64,000 bases of DNA from Dechloromonas sp. HYN0024 (lineage in GTDB: Bacteria; Pseudomonadota; Gammaproteobacteria; Burkholderiales; Rhodocyclaceae): NCBI RefSeq assembly GCF_003441615.1, contig NZ_CP031842.1:572501-636500 (forward strand), written 5' to 3'. The notes beneath the pieces were generated by a model. It ran no database searches and was not told the DNA's origin. It saw only the letters and a list, made by a program, of their open reading frames with translations. Below, in pieces: positions 45,388 through 54,102 of the stretch (the stretch's first letter is position 1; each line of letters starts with the position of its first letter). The position numbers and the translations under genes were made by a program.

Positions 45388-47664
45388 ATGAGCGATATGA
45401 AAATGCCGAATGCGGCCAAAACGTTGAGCCCTGAGGACGTAAAGTTGGTTAAGAAGTTCCTCAGTGATACAACGCTTTTCCTGGGCCCAGACCCGGAAAT
45501 TATGCAGAACCACGACTTGATGCCGCGCACCGACATCGAGGATAAATGCATCAAGAAGGTCAGTGAAACACACACGATCGCCAAGATTCGCGACCGCATT
45601 CAAGCGGGCTGTGATGAAGGTTATGAAATGGTTGAGCAAATGGGTGCAGCCCCGGGGGCCAAGTGGGGCGACGTGATCACTGGCGTCTACTCTGCTTCTG
45701 GTGACCTCGCGATTGCTAGTGCTGGTGGCGTGCTGATCTTTTCAGCTCTTGTGCATCACCCGATCAAGTTCATTATCAAGAACTGGATGAACGATCCGAC
45801 GGTTGGCGTGCGCGAGGGTGATGGTTTCATCCACAACGACTCACGCTATGGCAATGTGCATAACACTGACCAGAGCATGATCATTCCGATTTTCCACAAG
45901 GGCGAACTGGTTTGCTGGGTTGCTTCGACTGTGCATGAAGGTGAAAACGGTGCTATCGAGCCGGGCGGTATGCCTTCCATGGCGGAAAGTCCGTGCGATG
46001 AAGGCTTGAAGATGAGCCCGTTCCGTGTTGTTGAAAACTATCAGATCAAGCGTGACATTCTGACCTTCCTGCAAAACTCCGTACGTGAGCCGAAGCTGCA
46101 GTACGAAGATATGAAGGTCAAGCTCTACGCCTGTCTTCGCATCAAACAGCGTATCGAAGAGACGCTCAATTCCGATGGTCCGGAAGCGCTGATTTCTACA
46201 TTGCGCCTGACCATGGAAAACGTACGGGCAGAAGTCATTCGTCGAGTTAGCGAATGGCCGGACATGACTGTTCGTACGTACATCATCCAGGACTCGACCT
46301 TGCGCGAAAACTGTGTGGTGAAGATCAATTGCAAACTGACCAAAACCGGCGATCGATTGATCTTCGACTTCCGTGGATCCAGTCCAGAGTTTACCAACCG
46401 AGCGACCAATACCATCGTAGCCGGTCTCAAGGGCATGCTCGCGCAAGTCTTCCTGTGCTATGTATGGCCGGATCTGCCGCGAGGTCAGGCTGCTTTTGCG
46501 CCGATTGAAGTGATTACTGATCCGCATTCGATCGTTAATTGCTCGTACGATGCGCCTAATTCGCAGAGTCTGATGTCAATCTTTACTGGCTTTACGGCTG
46601 GCCAGCACGCTGTTGCCAAGTTCCTCTACAGCTGCCCTGAGAAGTACACCAAGGTTCACGCCCCGACCTTCAACATGATTAACACCTTCATTTGGGGTGG
46701 TGTGAGTCAGCACGGCGAAACGCTGGGTAACCTTTGTGCAGACTTGAACGGCATGGGTGCTGGCGCTCGCTCCGATATGGATGGTGAGCATGCTCTGGCC
46801 CCAATTTTTGCCACGATGGCCGACATCGGTGAGCAGGAGCTGAACGAAGAAGACGTGCCTTTCCTCCAGCTGGTCTCGAAGAAGATGACCATGGATGCTG
46901 TTGCACCTGGCAAATATCGTGGTGGTCAGGGTTACACCATGATGGTTTCCACCAAGGACAGTGAACAGTGGGGCTTCATGACCGTTTGTCAGGGCGCCAA
47001 GATTCCGCCGATCCAGGGGCTGTTTGGTGGTTATGCTTGCGGCGCCTATCCTCTGTGCAAGGTCAAGGATGTCAATGTCTATGATGTTCTCCTGAACGAG
47101 CCTGAGAAGTTCAAGCACTCGATCGCGGAAATCATGAATGAGCAGCCGTTTGAAGGTGCGGATTACACCACCCACCACATGGGCATGGGCTTTGAAATTT
47201 CCAAGAAGGGCGAGCTGTTCATGATTTCGCAGGGTGCAGGTGCCGGTTATGGCGATCTGCTCGAGCGGAATCCGGACGCAGTCATCAAGGATATTGAAGA
47301 GCACCTGATTTCTCAGGGTGTGGCTGAGCAGCTCTACAAGGTGAAGTTTGATCCGGTTACCTTGTCGGTAAACTATGACGCCACCAAGGCCGCCCGCAAT
47401 GAGGAACGAAAGGCTCGCTTGGCCCGCGGTGTTCCATTTGCCGAGTTTATCAAGACCTGGAACAAGCCGAAGCCGCCTGCTTACCTGCAATATTTCGGCT
47501 GCTGGGGTGATGATGTAGACACGCTCTACGTCGGCAGCCCGGATATTACACGGAAGGCAAACGAGCCCCGTCCGAACTACATGCGTAATCCTAAGGACGT
47601 TCGGATTGACGAACTAGAGGCACGTCTGGCTGCTTTGGGTGCTCATGGAGACGAAAAGAAATGA
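45388..47664 (+). CDS. apcD: acetophenone-carboxylase-like HyuB-type subunit
   Basis: A 758-residue hydantoinase B/oxoprolinase-family protein. Recognisable blocks are GDVITGVYSASGDLAIASAGG, FIHNDSRYGNVHNTDQ (likely metal/substrate site in HyuB folds), GDRLIFDFRGSSPEFTNRATN and a Gly-rich PGKYRGGQGYTMMV near the end. In acetone and acetophenone carboxylases this subunit carries the carboxylation site. I start at ATG 45388 (MSDMKMP), which has GCAAGG 7 bases upstream, not at the TTG at 45373. It overlaps apcE by 4 bases (ATGA). Confidence 0.87.
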   Translation: MSDMKMPNAAKTLSPEDVKLVKKFLSDTTLFLGPDPEIMQNHDLMPRTDIEDKCIKKVSETHTIAKIRDRIQAGCDEGYEMVEQMGAAPGAKWGDVITGVYSASGDLAIASAGGVLIFSALVHHPIKFIIKNWMNDPTVGVREGDGFIHNDSRYGNVHNTDQSMIIPIFHKGELVCWVASTVHEGENGAIEPGGMPSMAESPCDEGLKMSPFRVVENYQIKRDILTFLQNSVREPKLQYEDMKVKLYACLRIKQRIEETLNSDGPEALISTLRLTMENVRAEVIRRVSEWPDMTVRTYIIQDSTLRENCVVKINCKLTKTGDRLIFDFRGSSPEFTNRATNTIVAGLKGMLAQVFLCYVWPDLPRGQAAFAPIEVITDPHSIVNCSYDAPNSQSLMSIFTGFTAGQHAVAKFLYSCPEKYTKVHAPTFNMINTFIWGGVSQHGETLGNLCADLNGMGAGARSDMDGEHALAPIFATMADIGEQELNEEDVPFLQLVSKKMTMDAVAPGKYRGGQGYTMMVSTKDSEQWGFMTVCQGAKIPPIQGLFGGYACGAYPLCKVKDVNVYDVLLNEPEKFKHSIAEIMNEQPFEGADYTTHHMGMGFEISKKGELFMISQGAGAGYGDLLERNPDAVIKDIEEHLISQGVAEQLYKVKFDPVTLSVNYDATKAARNEERKARLARGVPFAEFIKTWNKPKPPAYLQYFGCWGDDVDTLYVGSPDITRKANEPRPNYMRNPKDVRIDELEARLAALGAHGDEKK

Positions 47665-48527
47665 GCCAAAGCCTCGCCGATCTCATAAACGCTGATGGAG
47701 TTCCGGTTGGGCTCCGGATGTGGCTTAAGTCTTCTGCTTATACCCAGCGCCTTCTTCTTGGGGCATCGGGTGATCCGTGGGTGAGTGCAAGTCAATATCT
47801 TGCCTATTTCTCTCAGGCCCAAGGCTTGTTGAAGCCGGATGTGGCAGTGATCGAGGTGGGCGAGCTTTTTGATTCATGGCTGAGTAGAAATCCCGAGTTC
47901 AAGCCTGAGATGGTGGGAAAGCGAAAGCTTTCCTATCCATTGAGGAAATTGCTCGAACAGCCTCAGCCTCGTGCACTATTGGCTGAAGTTGTTGAGGCTG
48001 TTCTGGCTCACCTGCGGGGCCAAAAGCCATTGGTGCTGGCCATGCCTTCCCCTCGGCATTGGTTGCAACATGCCAATACCTTGGCTGGGCGTGAAGCGAT
48101 AGACGTCGATTCAGACAGTATCGAGGATTCGGCAATGTATATCGCAGATCTGGCCCGTGCCGTTTCGGTATATGAGGTGGGTGGCCTACTGTTTGAAGAG
48201 GCAGTAGGCGATCAATCCTCTGAACCAATCGATCTCGAGTTGTATCGGCCAATCATTAATGTGGCAAAACACTACCGTTGGCCACTAGCAGTTCGGCTCG
48301 GAGATGCTGCAGTGGTTTCCAATATTGCGCTGTCTGAGATCGAGGTCTTAATTAGTGAATCTGGATTGGAAAGAAGCGGAATGGCACAGGGAGTCAACGT
48401 AAGTGCCACTCTCTGGAGTAATGATGCGCTTCCGCCGTTAAAGGCGAACCAGTTCTATTTCGCCGAGGTACCGAGAGACGAACGTCCTGAGCATGTATTG
48501 GACTGTCTTGCACGAGTGCGTACGTAG
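47661..48527 (+). CDS. apcE: acetophenone-carboxylase-like fifth subunit
   Basis: A 288-residue protein with no well-known motif. Its position as the last gene of the operon, the 4-base overlap with apcD, and its size match ApcE (the ~34-kDa subunit of acetophenone carboxylase that is needed for activity but can separate from the core). A central AMPSPRHWLQHANTL segment and DSIEDSAMYIADLARAV stand out. The acetone carboxylases lack this subunit, so its presence argues for the acetophenone/aryl-ketone branch. Confidence 0.75.
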   Translation: MSQSLADLINADGVPVGLRMWLKSSAYTQRLLLGASGDPWVSASQYLAYFSQAQGLLKPDVAVIEVGELFDSWLSRNPEFKPEMVGKRKLSYPLRKLLEQPQPRALLAEVVEAVLAHLRGQKPLVLAMPSPRHWLQHANTLAGREAIDVDSDSIEDSAMYIADLARAVSVYEVGGLLFEEAVGDQSSEPIDLELYRPIINVAKHYRWPLAVRLGDAAVVSNIALSEIEVLISESGLERSGMAQGVNVSATLWSNDALPPLKANQFYFAEVPRDERPEHVLDCLARVRT

Positions 48528-48582
48528 TTCATTTAACTAGCGTATGTCACTTTCAGCGTAGTTGCAGCAAAGGCATTAGCGG

Positions 48583-48617
48583 GCGGGCTGTCGGATTTTC
48601 CGGCAGCCCGCTTTGCT
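48583..48617 (+). terminator. terminator of the carboxylase operon
   Basis: GCGGGCTG pairs with CAGCCCGC across a TCGGATTTTCCGG loop that is itself partly paired, followed by TTTGCTTTTTT. Confidence 0.88.
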
Positions 48618-48872
48618 TTTTTGGAGGCGCGAAAAAGCAAAAGGCCAGAGTAATTACGTACCTGACTAAGGTGGCCTTTGGCGCGCAATTGATTTCACAA
48701 AACGTAATTTGCCCCGTCCGGTAATCACACGTTTGAGTCTCAAAGCGTCCGAATGGATACCGAATTGCTGCGACGCAATATCCGCAAATTGCCCAATCGT
48801 GTATTCCAATGAGATTAAAAAATATTTGTAAATACAATGGCTTGTTGAATTATTTTTAATTCGGATTCGGTG
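48618..48872. other. intergenic before the transport cluster
   Basis: No gene. At 48745-48770 the sequence GCGTCCGAATGGATACCGAA... is a degenerate relative of the 37-bp activator element in inverted orientation, about 100 bases before the -24 box. Confidence 0.4.
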
Positions 48873-48887
48873 TGGCATCCAGGTTGC
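48873..48887 (+). promoter_or_regulatory. sigma-54 promoter of the transport cluster
   Basis: TGGCATCCAGGTTGC fits TGGCAY-N5-TTGC with correct spacing, 132 bases before the first gene. It is almost identical to the one in front of the thiolase (61530-61544). Confidence 0.75.
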
Positions 48888-49018
48888 TATTGGATGTGTC
48901 AGGGGAAATGTTGGCCCCCAGAAATTTTGTCGCGAGTGGGTTGGCCGTTGATGGCTATTTCGTACTCGGTTTGTTAGTCGCCAATCAGCTATTTGATGGT
49001 CGTTAAGGGGGAGGGTAA

Positions 49019-50056
49019 ATGCTACCAAGCTTGGAAAAATTCGAAAAAGAGACACGGGTGGGGGTGACTGTTGCGACCTCGTTGATACCGGTCGCAGTGA
49101 TCGGAGCCTTGCTGTATGCCGCATTCTTTGTCAAAGCAACGGCTGAGGTTTCGTCTGTAAAGCCACCTGAGATCGAGCGACGTGATCGCTTTCTTGGTGT
49201 GGCGATGCCCGCAGAGAATGTCATCTGGGCTGCTGGTAGCAATGGCAAGGTGGTTCGTAGTGACGATATGGGGAAAACCTGGACGGCCCAGACTATTCCT
49301 ACCGCAGAAAACCTGCAGGGGATTGCTGCGTGGGATAGCAACCGAGCAGTTGCGGTTGGCGGCAATGGCGTTCTGATTCAGACCGATGACGCTGGACAGA
49401 CCTGGAATGAGGTTCAGGTGCCTAAGTCGGAAGTGGCCAACAAGCTGCTTAGTGTGCGTGCTTACGACAATGGAAAGGGTTGGGCTGTTGGTGAGTTGGG
49501 CGCAGTCCTCCAAACCGTTGATTTTGGCCATACCTGGAAGCGTGCCTTGCCGGAAAAGGACCAAGCTTGGAACGATATTAGTTTCGTTGGTAATTACGGA
49601 TTGCTGGTCGGCGAGTTTGGCCAAGCCATGAAAACGACAGATGGTGGTGCAACTTGGCAGTCATCGACTAGTGGAGTCCGTTCCAGTTTGATGTCGGTGT
49701 ATTTGCGTGATCAATCTAACGGTGTTGCTGTCGGCCTTTCAGGGGTGATTCTGGTTACCCATGACGGCGGAAAGCAATGGTTCATGGCTGAGCGTCAGAC
49801 GCTCGAGCATCTCAATAATGTGATTTGGGATGGCGCCCAATGGGTGGCGGTTGGTGACAAGGGCGTGATCGTCACTGGCGACGCTGAGGGTCGGTTCTGG
49901 AAGGCCGGGCGCGTCAGCGAAGGCAACTTGGGTTGGAACACTCAGGTGTTGCGCATGCCTGCAGCAGGCAAGGCAAATAACTACATTCTGGCCGGCGCTA
50001 GCTTGGCTCATCTAACGCCCGATCATCTCACCGTGTTCGGCCGTTCAGCAGACTGA
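49019..50056 (+). CDS. YCF48/BNR-repeat exported beta-propeller protein
   Basis: A 345-residue protein with a membrane anchor (VATSLIPVAVIGALLYAAFFV, residues ~20-40) and repeated Ycf48-type units: NVIWAAGSNGKVVRSDDMGKTWTAQ, AVAVGGNGVLIQTDDAGQTWNEV, GWAVGELGAVLQTVDFGHTWKR and GLLVGEFGQAMKTTDGGATWQS. Such propellers accompany an MMPL/RND transporter and DUF1302/DUF1329 genes in catabolic islands for hydrophobic compounds. It is first in a four-gene operon here; the likely role is a periplasmic scaffold or assembly factor for the transporter. GGGGGAGGG precedes the ATG. Confidence 0.85.
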   Translation: MLPSLEKFEKETRVGVTVATSLIPVAVIGALLYAAFFVKATAEVSSVKPPEIERRDRFLGVAMPAENVIWAAGSNGKVVRSDDMGKTWTAQTIPTAENLQGIAAWDSNRAVAVGGNGVLIQTDDAGQTWNEVQVPKSEVANKLLSVRAYDNGKGWAVGELGAVLQTVDFGHTWKRALPEKDQAWNDISFVGNYGLLVGEFGQAMKTTDGGATWQSSTSGVRSSLMSVYLRDQSNGVAVGLSGVILVTHDGGKQWFMAERQTLEHLNNVIWDGAQWVAVGDKGVIVTGDAEGRFWKAGRVSEGNLGWNTQVLRMPAAGKANNYILAGASLAHLTPDHLTVFGRSAD

Positions 50057-50073
50057 TCGACAGAGAAAATTCC

Positions 50074-52455
50074 ATGAAAAATAAAACTTTCAAGATGGTT
50101 GGAGGGGCGATTGAATGGTTCATTCGCCATCGAATCCTGGTTGTCTCATTCGTTATGACAATTACTGTGCTGATGGGGTATCTCGCCGCGCAGATTGAGG
50201 TAAAGACGGTATTTAGCGACCTGCTGCCGCGCAACCATCAGTACATCAAGGTTAACGACCAGTTCAAGCAGACATTCGGCGGCTCGAACATGATTAGCAT
50301 CATGCTCGAAGTTGAGGATGGCGACGTATTCCAGATGAAGGTCCTTGAGCGTGTTCAGACAATTACCAAGGCGCTTCAGCAGGTCTCCAACGTCGATAGC
50401 TATCAAATCGTCTCCTTGGCCTCCAAGAAGATCAAGGAGGTCAGAGCCTCCACCGATGGCATTGAGTCTCGTCCCCTCATGTGGCCAGATCTACCTAAAG
50501 ATCAAAATGAGATTCGAATCCTAAAGGAGTCAGTGCTTAACAATCCTTTGGTGTTTGGTGCCTATGTGTCTCTCGACATGAAGGCAACGTTGATTACGGT
50601 CGACTTTGTTGACGCGGGTATCAATTATTCGAAGATTTACGATCAGATCAGTGCAATTACGGATGCGGCCGAAGGTGATGGCGTCAAGGTTCGCATCGTT
50701 GGAGAGCCGCTGCTCTATGGCATTGTCGGTCACTATCTGACGGAGACACTGCATCTCTTCCTGATTACTGTTGCTGCACTGGTTGCGCTGCTATTCCTGA
50801 TTACCCGGAGTTGGCATGGCACTCTGCTGCCGTTGTCAGCTGGTGCACTGAGCGCGATCTGGGCCCTGGGCGCGGCCAAACTGATGGGCTTCCATCTCGA
50901 TCCGTTGGTGATCGTGGTGGCATTCCTGATCACCGCGCAGGCAATTTCAAATTCGGTACAACTTGTATCGCGCTTCGATGATGAAGTGGCTAATGGTATG
51001 CCGAGTGCGGCTGCTGCCGCTAAGGCCAGTCTTCAGAATCTGTTTAAGCCGGGTCTGCTTGCCGTTGTTGCTGATGCCGGTTGTGTTCTTGTCGTAGCGC
51101 TGACGCCGATCCCGATGCTGGAAAAAATTTCCTATATCGGAACGGTGTGGATTTTTTCCATCGTGATTTCGGCGCTACTGATGACTCCGGTGCTGCTTTC
51201 CTGGTTTTCGACTAGTGGCAAGAAAGTTCACCCCGTCAATATTTCTCCAGTTCTTGATGCTGTTCTTGGCGTCTGTATCCATATCGTTTCGACGCGTTGG
51301 CGCTATGTGGTCCTCAGTGCAACCGGGATTGCTTTTGTTTTGACCGGCATTTACGCATTCAACCTGAAAGTTGGTGATGCCAACCCGGGGTCGCCGATCC
51401 TTTGGCCGGACTCTCGATATAACAAGGATGCCGCCGCAATTAACGGCAAATTTCAGGGCTCCGATCGAATGTTTGTTGTTGTTGAAGGCAAAGCAGAGGG
51501 CGCACTGAGAGAGCCTGATGTTTTAAAGGGTATGGAAAGCTTTCAGAAGTATATGGAAGCACAGCCTGAGATCGGCGGGAGTATCTCTCTTGCAGACGTA
51601 CTGCCCGCCGTTAAACGTGTAGTTCGAGAAGGGAACTCCCGCTATCAGGAGTTGGGGAACAGCGCGAACGAGAACGGCGAGTTGGTCTACATGTTTGTCT
51701 CGGGAACAGACCCGGGCGATATGGACAGATTCGCCGATCCGCAGGCCAAAAATGGCGCTATCACGCTGTATTTCCGTGATCACCAGGGCGTCACCATCAG
51801 CACTGCAGTGCAACGTATCAAGGATTACATCGAAACGCATCCGATGAAGGATGCAGAGATCCTTCTTGCAGGCGGACTGGTTGGTGTCCTAGCGGCAGTT
51901 AATGAGGTGATTCTATCCGGGCAGATTGAGGCTATTGCACTTGCCCTGTTGGTGTTGGTCGCCTGCTGTGCATTCACCTATCGCTCTACCGTAGCGGGCA
52001 TGTTCTTCATGGTCCCCGTCCTGTTCTCCAATACGCTGACATTTAGCTATATGGCATGGAAGGGCATTGGCATGAACATCAACACCCTGCCGGTGGTTGC
52101 TCTCGGAATTGGCCTGGGTGTGGACTACACCTTCTACATCGTTGATGGCATTCGCGAAGAGCTTCATCACGGTAACTGCACCATTGAAGAGGCCATCACC
52201 AAGGCTTTGCGTAGCGCAGGTAGGGGTGTGTTGGTCACCGCAATCACTTTGATCACCAGCGTGATTATCTGGAGTTTCTCGTCCCTGCGCCTGCAGGCTG
52301 ACATGGGAATCCTGATCGCTATCTGGCTGGGCATCTCTGCAGCATCTGCATTGTTTGTCATGCCAGCCTTGGTCTATGTGTTCAGGCCAGAGTTTGTTGT
52401 AGGCAGCAAAAGGCATCCGGTGGAAATCGCGGAGCAGGAAGTTCAACCGGCATAG
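50074..52455 (+). CDS. MMPL/RND-superfamily transporter
   Basis: A 793-residue inner-membrane protein with the two-fold RND layout. The first helix is HRILVVSFVMTITVLMGYLAA, a large periplasmic loop follows, then two blocks of helices (HLFLITVAALVALLFLI through VLLSWFST, and LALLVLVACCAFTYRS through ASALFVMPALVYVF). GIGLGVDYTFYIVDG is the conserved fourth-helix-type motif with the proton-relay Asp. This branch (with YCF48, DUF1302 and DUF1329 partners) moves lipophilic molecules; the same set appears in steroid, terpene and phenol gene clusters. It could export the toxic ketone or transport a hydrophobic substrate. Confidence 0.88.
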   Translation: MKNKTFKMVGGAIEWFIRHRILVVSFVMTITVLMGYLAAQIEVKTVFSDLLPRNHQYIKVNDQFKQTFGGSNMISIMLEVEDGDVFQMKVLERVQTITKALQQVSNVDSYQIVSLASKKIKEVRASTDGIESRPLMWPDLPKDQNEIRILKESVLNNPLVFGAYVSLDMKATLITVDFVDAGINYSKIYDQISAITDAAEGDGVKVRIVGEPLLYGIVGHYLTETLHLFLITVAALVALLFLITRSWHGTLLPLSAGALSAIWALGAAKLMGFHLDPLVIVVAFLITAQAISNSVQLVSRFDDEVANGMPSAAAAAKASLQNLFKPGLLAVVADAGCVLVVALTPIPMLEKISYIGTVWIFSIVISALLMTPVLLSWFSTSGKKVHPVNISPVLDAVLGVCIHIVSTRWRYVVLSATGIAFVLTGIYAFNLKVGDANPGSPILWPDSRYNKDAAAINGKFQGSDRMFVVVEGKAEGALREPDVLKGMESFQKYMEAQPEIGGSISLADVLPAVKRVVREGNSRYQELGNSANENGELVYMFVSGTDPGDMDRFADPQAKNGAITLYFRDHQGVTISTAVQRIKDYIETHPMKDAEILLAGGLVGVLAAVNEVILSGQIEAIALALLVLVACCAFTYRSTVAGMFFMVPVLFSNTLTFSYMAWKGIGMNINTLPVVALGIGLGVDYTFYIVDGIREELHHGNCTIEEAITKALRSAGRGVLVTAITLITSVIIWSFSSLRLQADMGILIAIWLGISAASALFVMPALVYVFRPEFVVGSKRHPVEIAEQEVQPA

Positions 52456-52520
52456 CCAAACCGATGGCGTTTATACCAAGCGCTTTGTCGATGGTTCTCA
52501 ACGAGAAGAGGGTAAACAAG

Positions 52521-54086
52521 ATGAGACAAAAAAGTGGCAATTTGTATCGAAGTATTTTAGGGGTGGCTGTTTCTCTGGCGTTGTCGCAATGGAATGTGGC
52601 AGTTAGTGCTGAGGAGTCAACGTCTGCTGATGACAATGGGAATAGCTTCCACTTGGGTGGCTATGTTCGTGGCTGGGCATCTTTCAATATGAAAGATCAG
52701 CCGGAAACGAAGGCTGACGACAAATGGAAGCCGTCGATGATCCGTGGATCATTACTGCTGGACATGGATGCCAAGACTGGGCCCCTGAAGTGGAAAGCTG
52801 TTGCGCGAGCTGATCGGGAATATAAGACCGACTATCTGAAGGATCTTGAGGCACTCCGCGCTACCAATGGAACCGGAACTGGTGGCCAGTCCAGCAACAT
52901 TATGGACAACTACAACAAGGCCGACATCCGCGAGTTGTGGACCGAGTTTAACGTTGGCGAACGGGTCAGCTTCCGCCTGGGTAAGCAACAGATCGTCTGG
53001 GGTGAGAGCGACTTTTTCCATGCAATGGATGTGGTGCACGGTTATGACATGAGCTGGCGCCTATTCTTCGAAGGTGAGAACGAAGAATGGCGTAAGCCGC
53101 TTTGGCTTCTTGCAACGAAGGTACAGGTTCCAGAGGCAAGTGGGCAGATTCATGCGTTTATCCGTCCTGGTATCGACCAGTGCAAGGATATCGGTAATAC
53201 CTACGATATTCGTGGTGGCCGTTGGTTCTTCCAGCCATACCGTGGTTATGACCTGACCGCTGTTACAGATAACGACTGTCGTCATCCGGATGGCGACAAG
53301 AAGGATGTGACCGGAGGTATTAAATGGTCTGGTGAGGCCGCTTCCCTCAATTACTCACTGGCTTATATCCGGACTTTTGCCGCAGATCCAGTTGCGAATT
53401 CGGTTTTCAAACCGTATGAGAAAGCACCAACCGGTGCCTTCTTTGACCTGATCCATCCGGTGATCGATGTGTTCGGCGTTTCCGTTAGTGGGTATACGCC
53501 TGCAATTGATGCTGTATTGAGTGCTGAGGTTGCCTATACCAAGGATGCTCCATACAACGTCGGTACGGGTGGGTTCGGGACCCCGAATTTCCTTGGTCAT
53601 GTAGGCGTTGGCCTGGGTGGAATCATGAAGAAGGACACCCTGACAACCATGATCCGTGCTGACAAGAACATCGACTTCCAGGGTCTGTTAGGCACGAATC
53701 GTCCCTCGTTCTCGTCCATTCAGTTGTTCGACACGATGATCCTGAACTACAAGGGCTCGGATGATTTGGCACGCCTGTTCGCCTATGGATCAAATGTTAA
53801 AGAACACAGCACCATCCTGACGGCATTTACCGTTTTGAATTTCCGAAGCGACACGATCAATCCGTCCTTCGCGATTGGTACCGATCTGACTAACGGTGGT
53901 GGATTCTTCATTCCTGCAGTCGATTTTGTGCTCGGCGACAAGTGGCGATTGAAGGTCGAGGCAGATGTTTTCTGGACCAAAAAGGACAGCAAAAAACTGT
54001 TTGATACAGATGCGCCCGGCACGCAGTTGATGGGCTATTTCGCCAATAACGATCAGCTTGTCGTTCGTTTGACGCGCCAGTTTTAA
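52521..54086 (+). CDS. DUF1302 family outer-membrane protein
   Basis: A 521-residue exported protein. The signal peptide (SILGVAVSLALSQWNVAVSA, cleavage before EES) is followed by a beta-rich sequence with alternating polar/apolar strands, RLGKQQIVWGESDFFHAMDVV as the conserved DUF1302 block, and a C-terminal Phe (VVRLTRQF) typical of barrels. Start chosen at ATG 52521 with AGAGGG upstream; an in-frame ATG at 52464 would put 19 residues before the signal peptide. It forms a pair with the DUF1329 gene, as in most known examples. Confidence 0.88.
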   Translation: MRQKSGNLYRSILGVAVSLALSQWNVAVSAEESTSADDNGNSFHLGGYVRGWASFNMKDQPETKADDKWKPSMIRGSLLLDMDAKTGPLKWKAVARADREYKTDYLKDLEALRATNGTGTGGQSSNIMDNYNKADIRELWTEFNVGERVSFRLGKQQIVWGESDFFHAMDVVHGYDMSWRLFFEGENEEWRKPLWLLATKVQVPEASGQIHAFIRPGIDQCKDIGNTYDIRGGRWFFQPYRGYDLTAVTDNDCRHPDGDKKDVTGGIKWSGEAASLNYSLAYIRTFAADPVANSVFKPYEKAPTGAFFDLIHPVIDVFGVSVSGYTPAIDAVLSAEVAYTKDAPYNVGTGGFGTPNFLGHVGVGLGGIMKKDTLTTMIRADKNIDFQGLLGTNRPSFSSIQLFDTMILNYKGSDDLARLFAYGSNVKEHSTILTAFTVLNFRSDTINPSFAIGTDLTNGGGFFIPAVDFVLGDKWRLKVEADVFWTKKDSKKLFDTDAPGTQLMGYFANNDQLVVRLTRQF

Positions 54087-54102
54087 CCAAAGGAGAGGTA
54101 AA

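Noticed and set aside
46576..47490. A 304-codon minus-strand frame antisense to apcD
   Set aside because: No ribosome-binding site or known motif; the plus strand is clearly coding. Similar long antisense frames occur throughout the apc genes.
40794..48527. Reading the operon as a 5-oxoprolinase/hydantoinase or as an acetone carboxylase (acxABC)
   Set aside because: Two HyuA-type subunits plus a zinc-ribbon subunit and a fifth subunit fit the five-gene acetophenone type; oxoprolinases lack the zinc-ribbon protein and acetone carboxylases have three subunits only.
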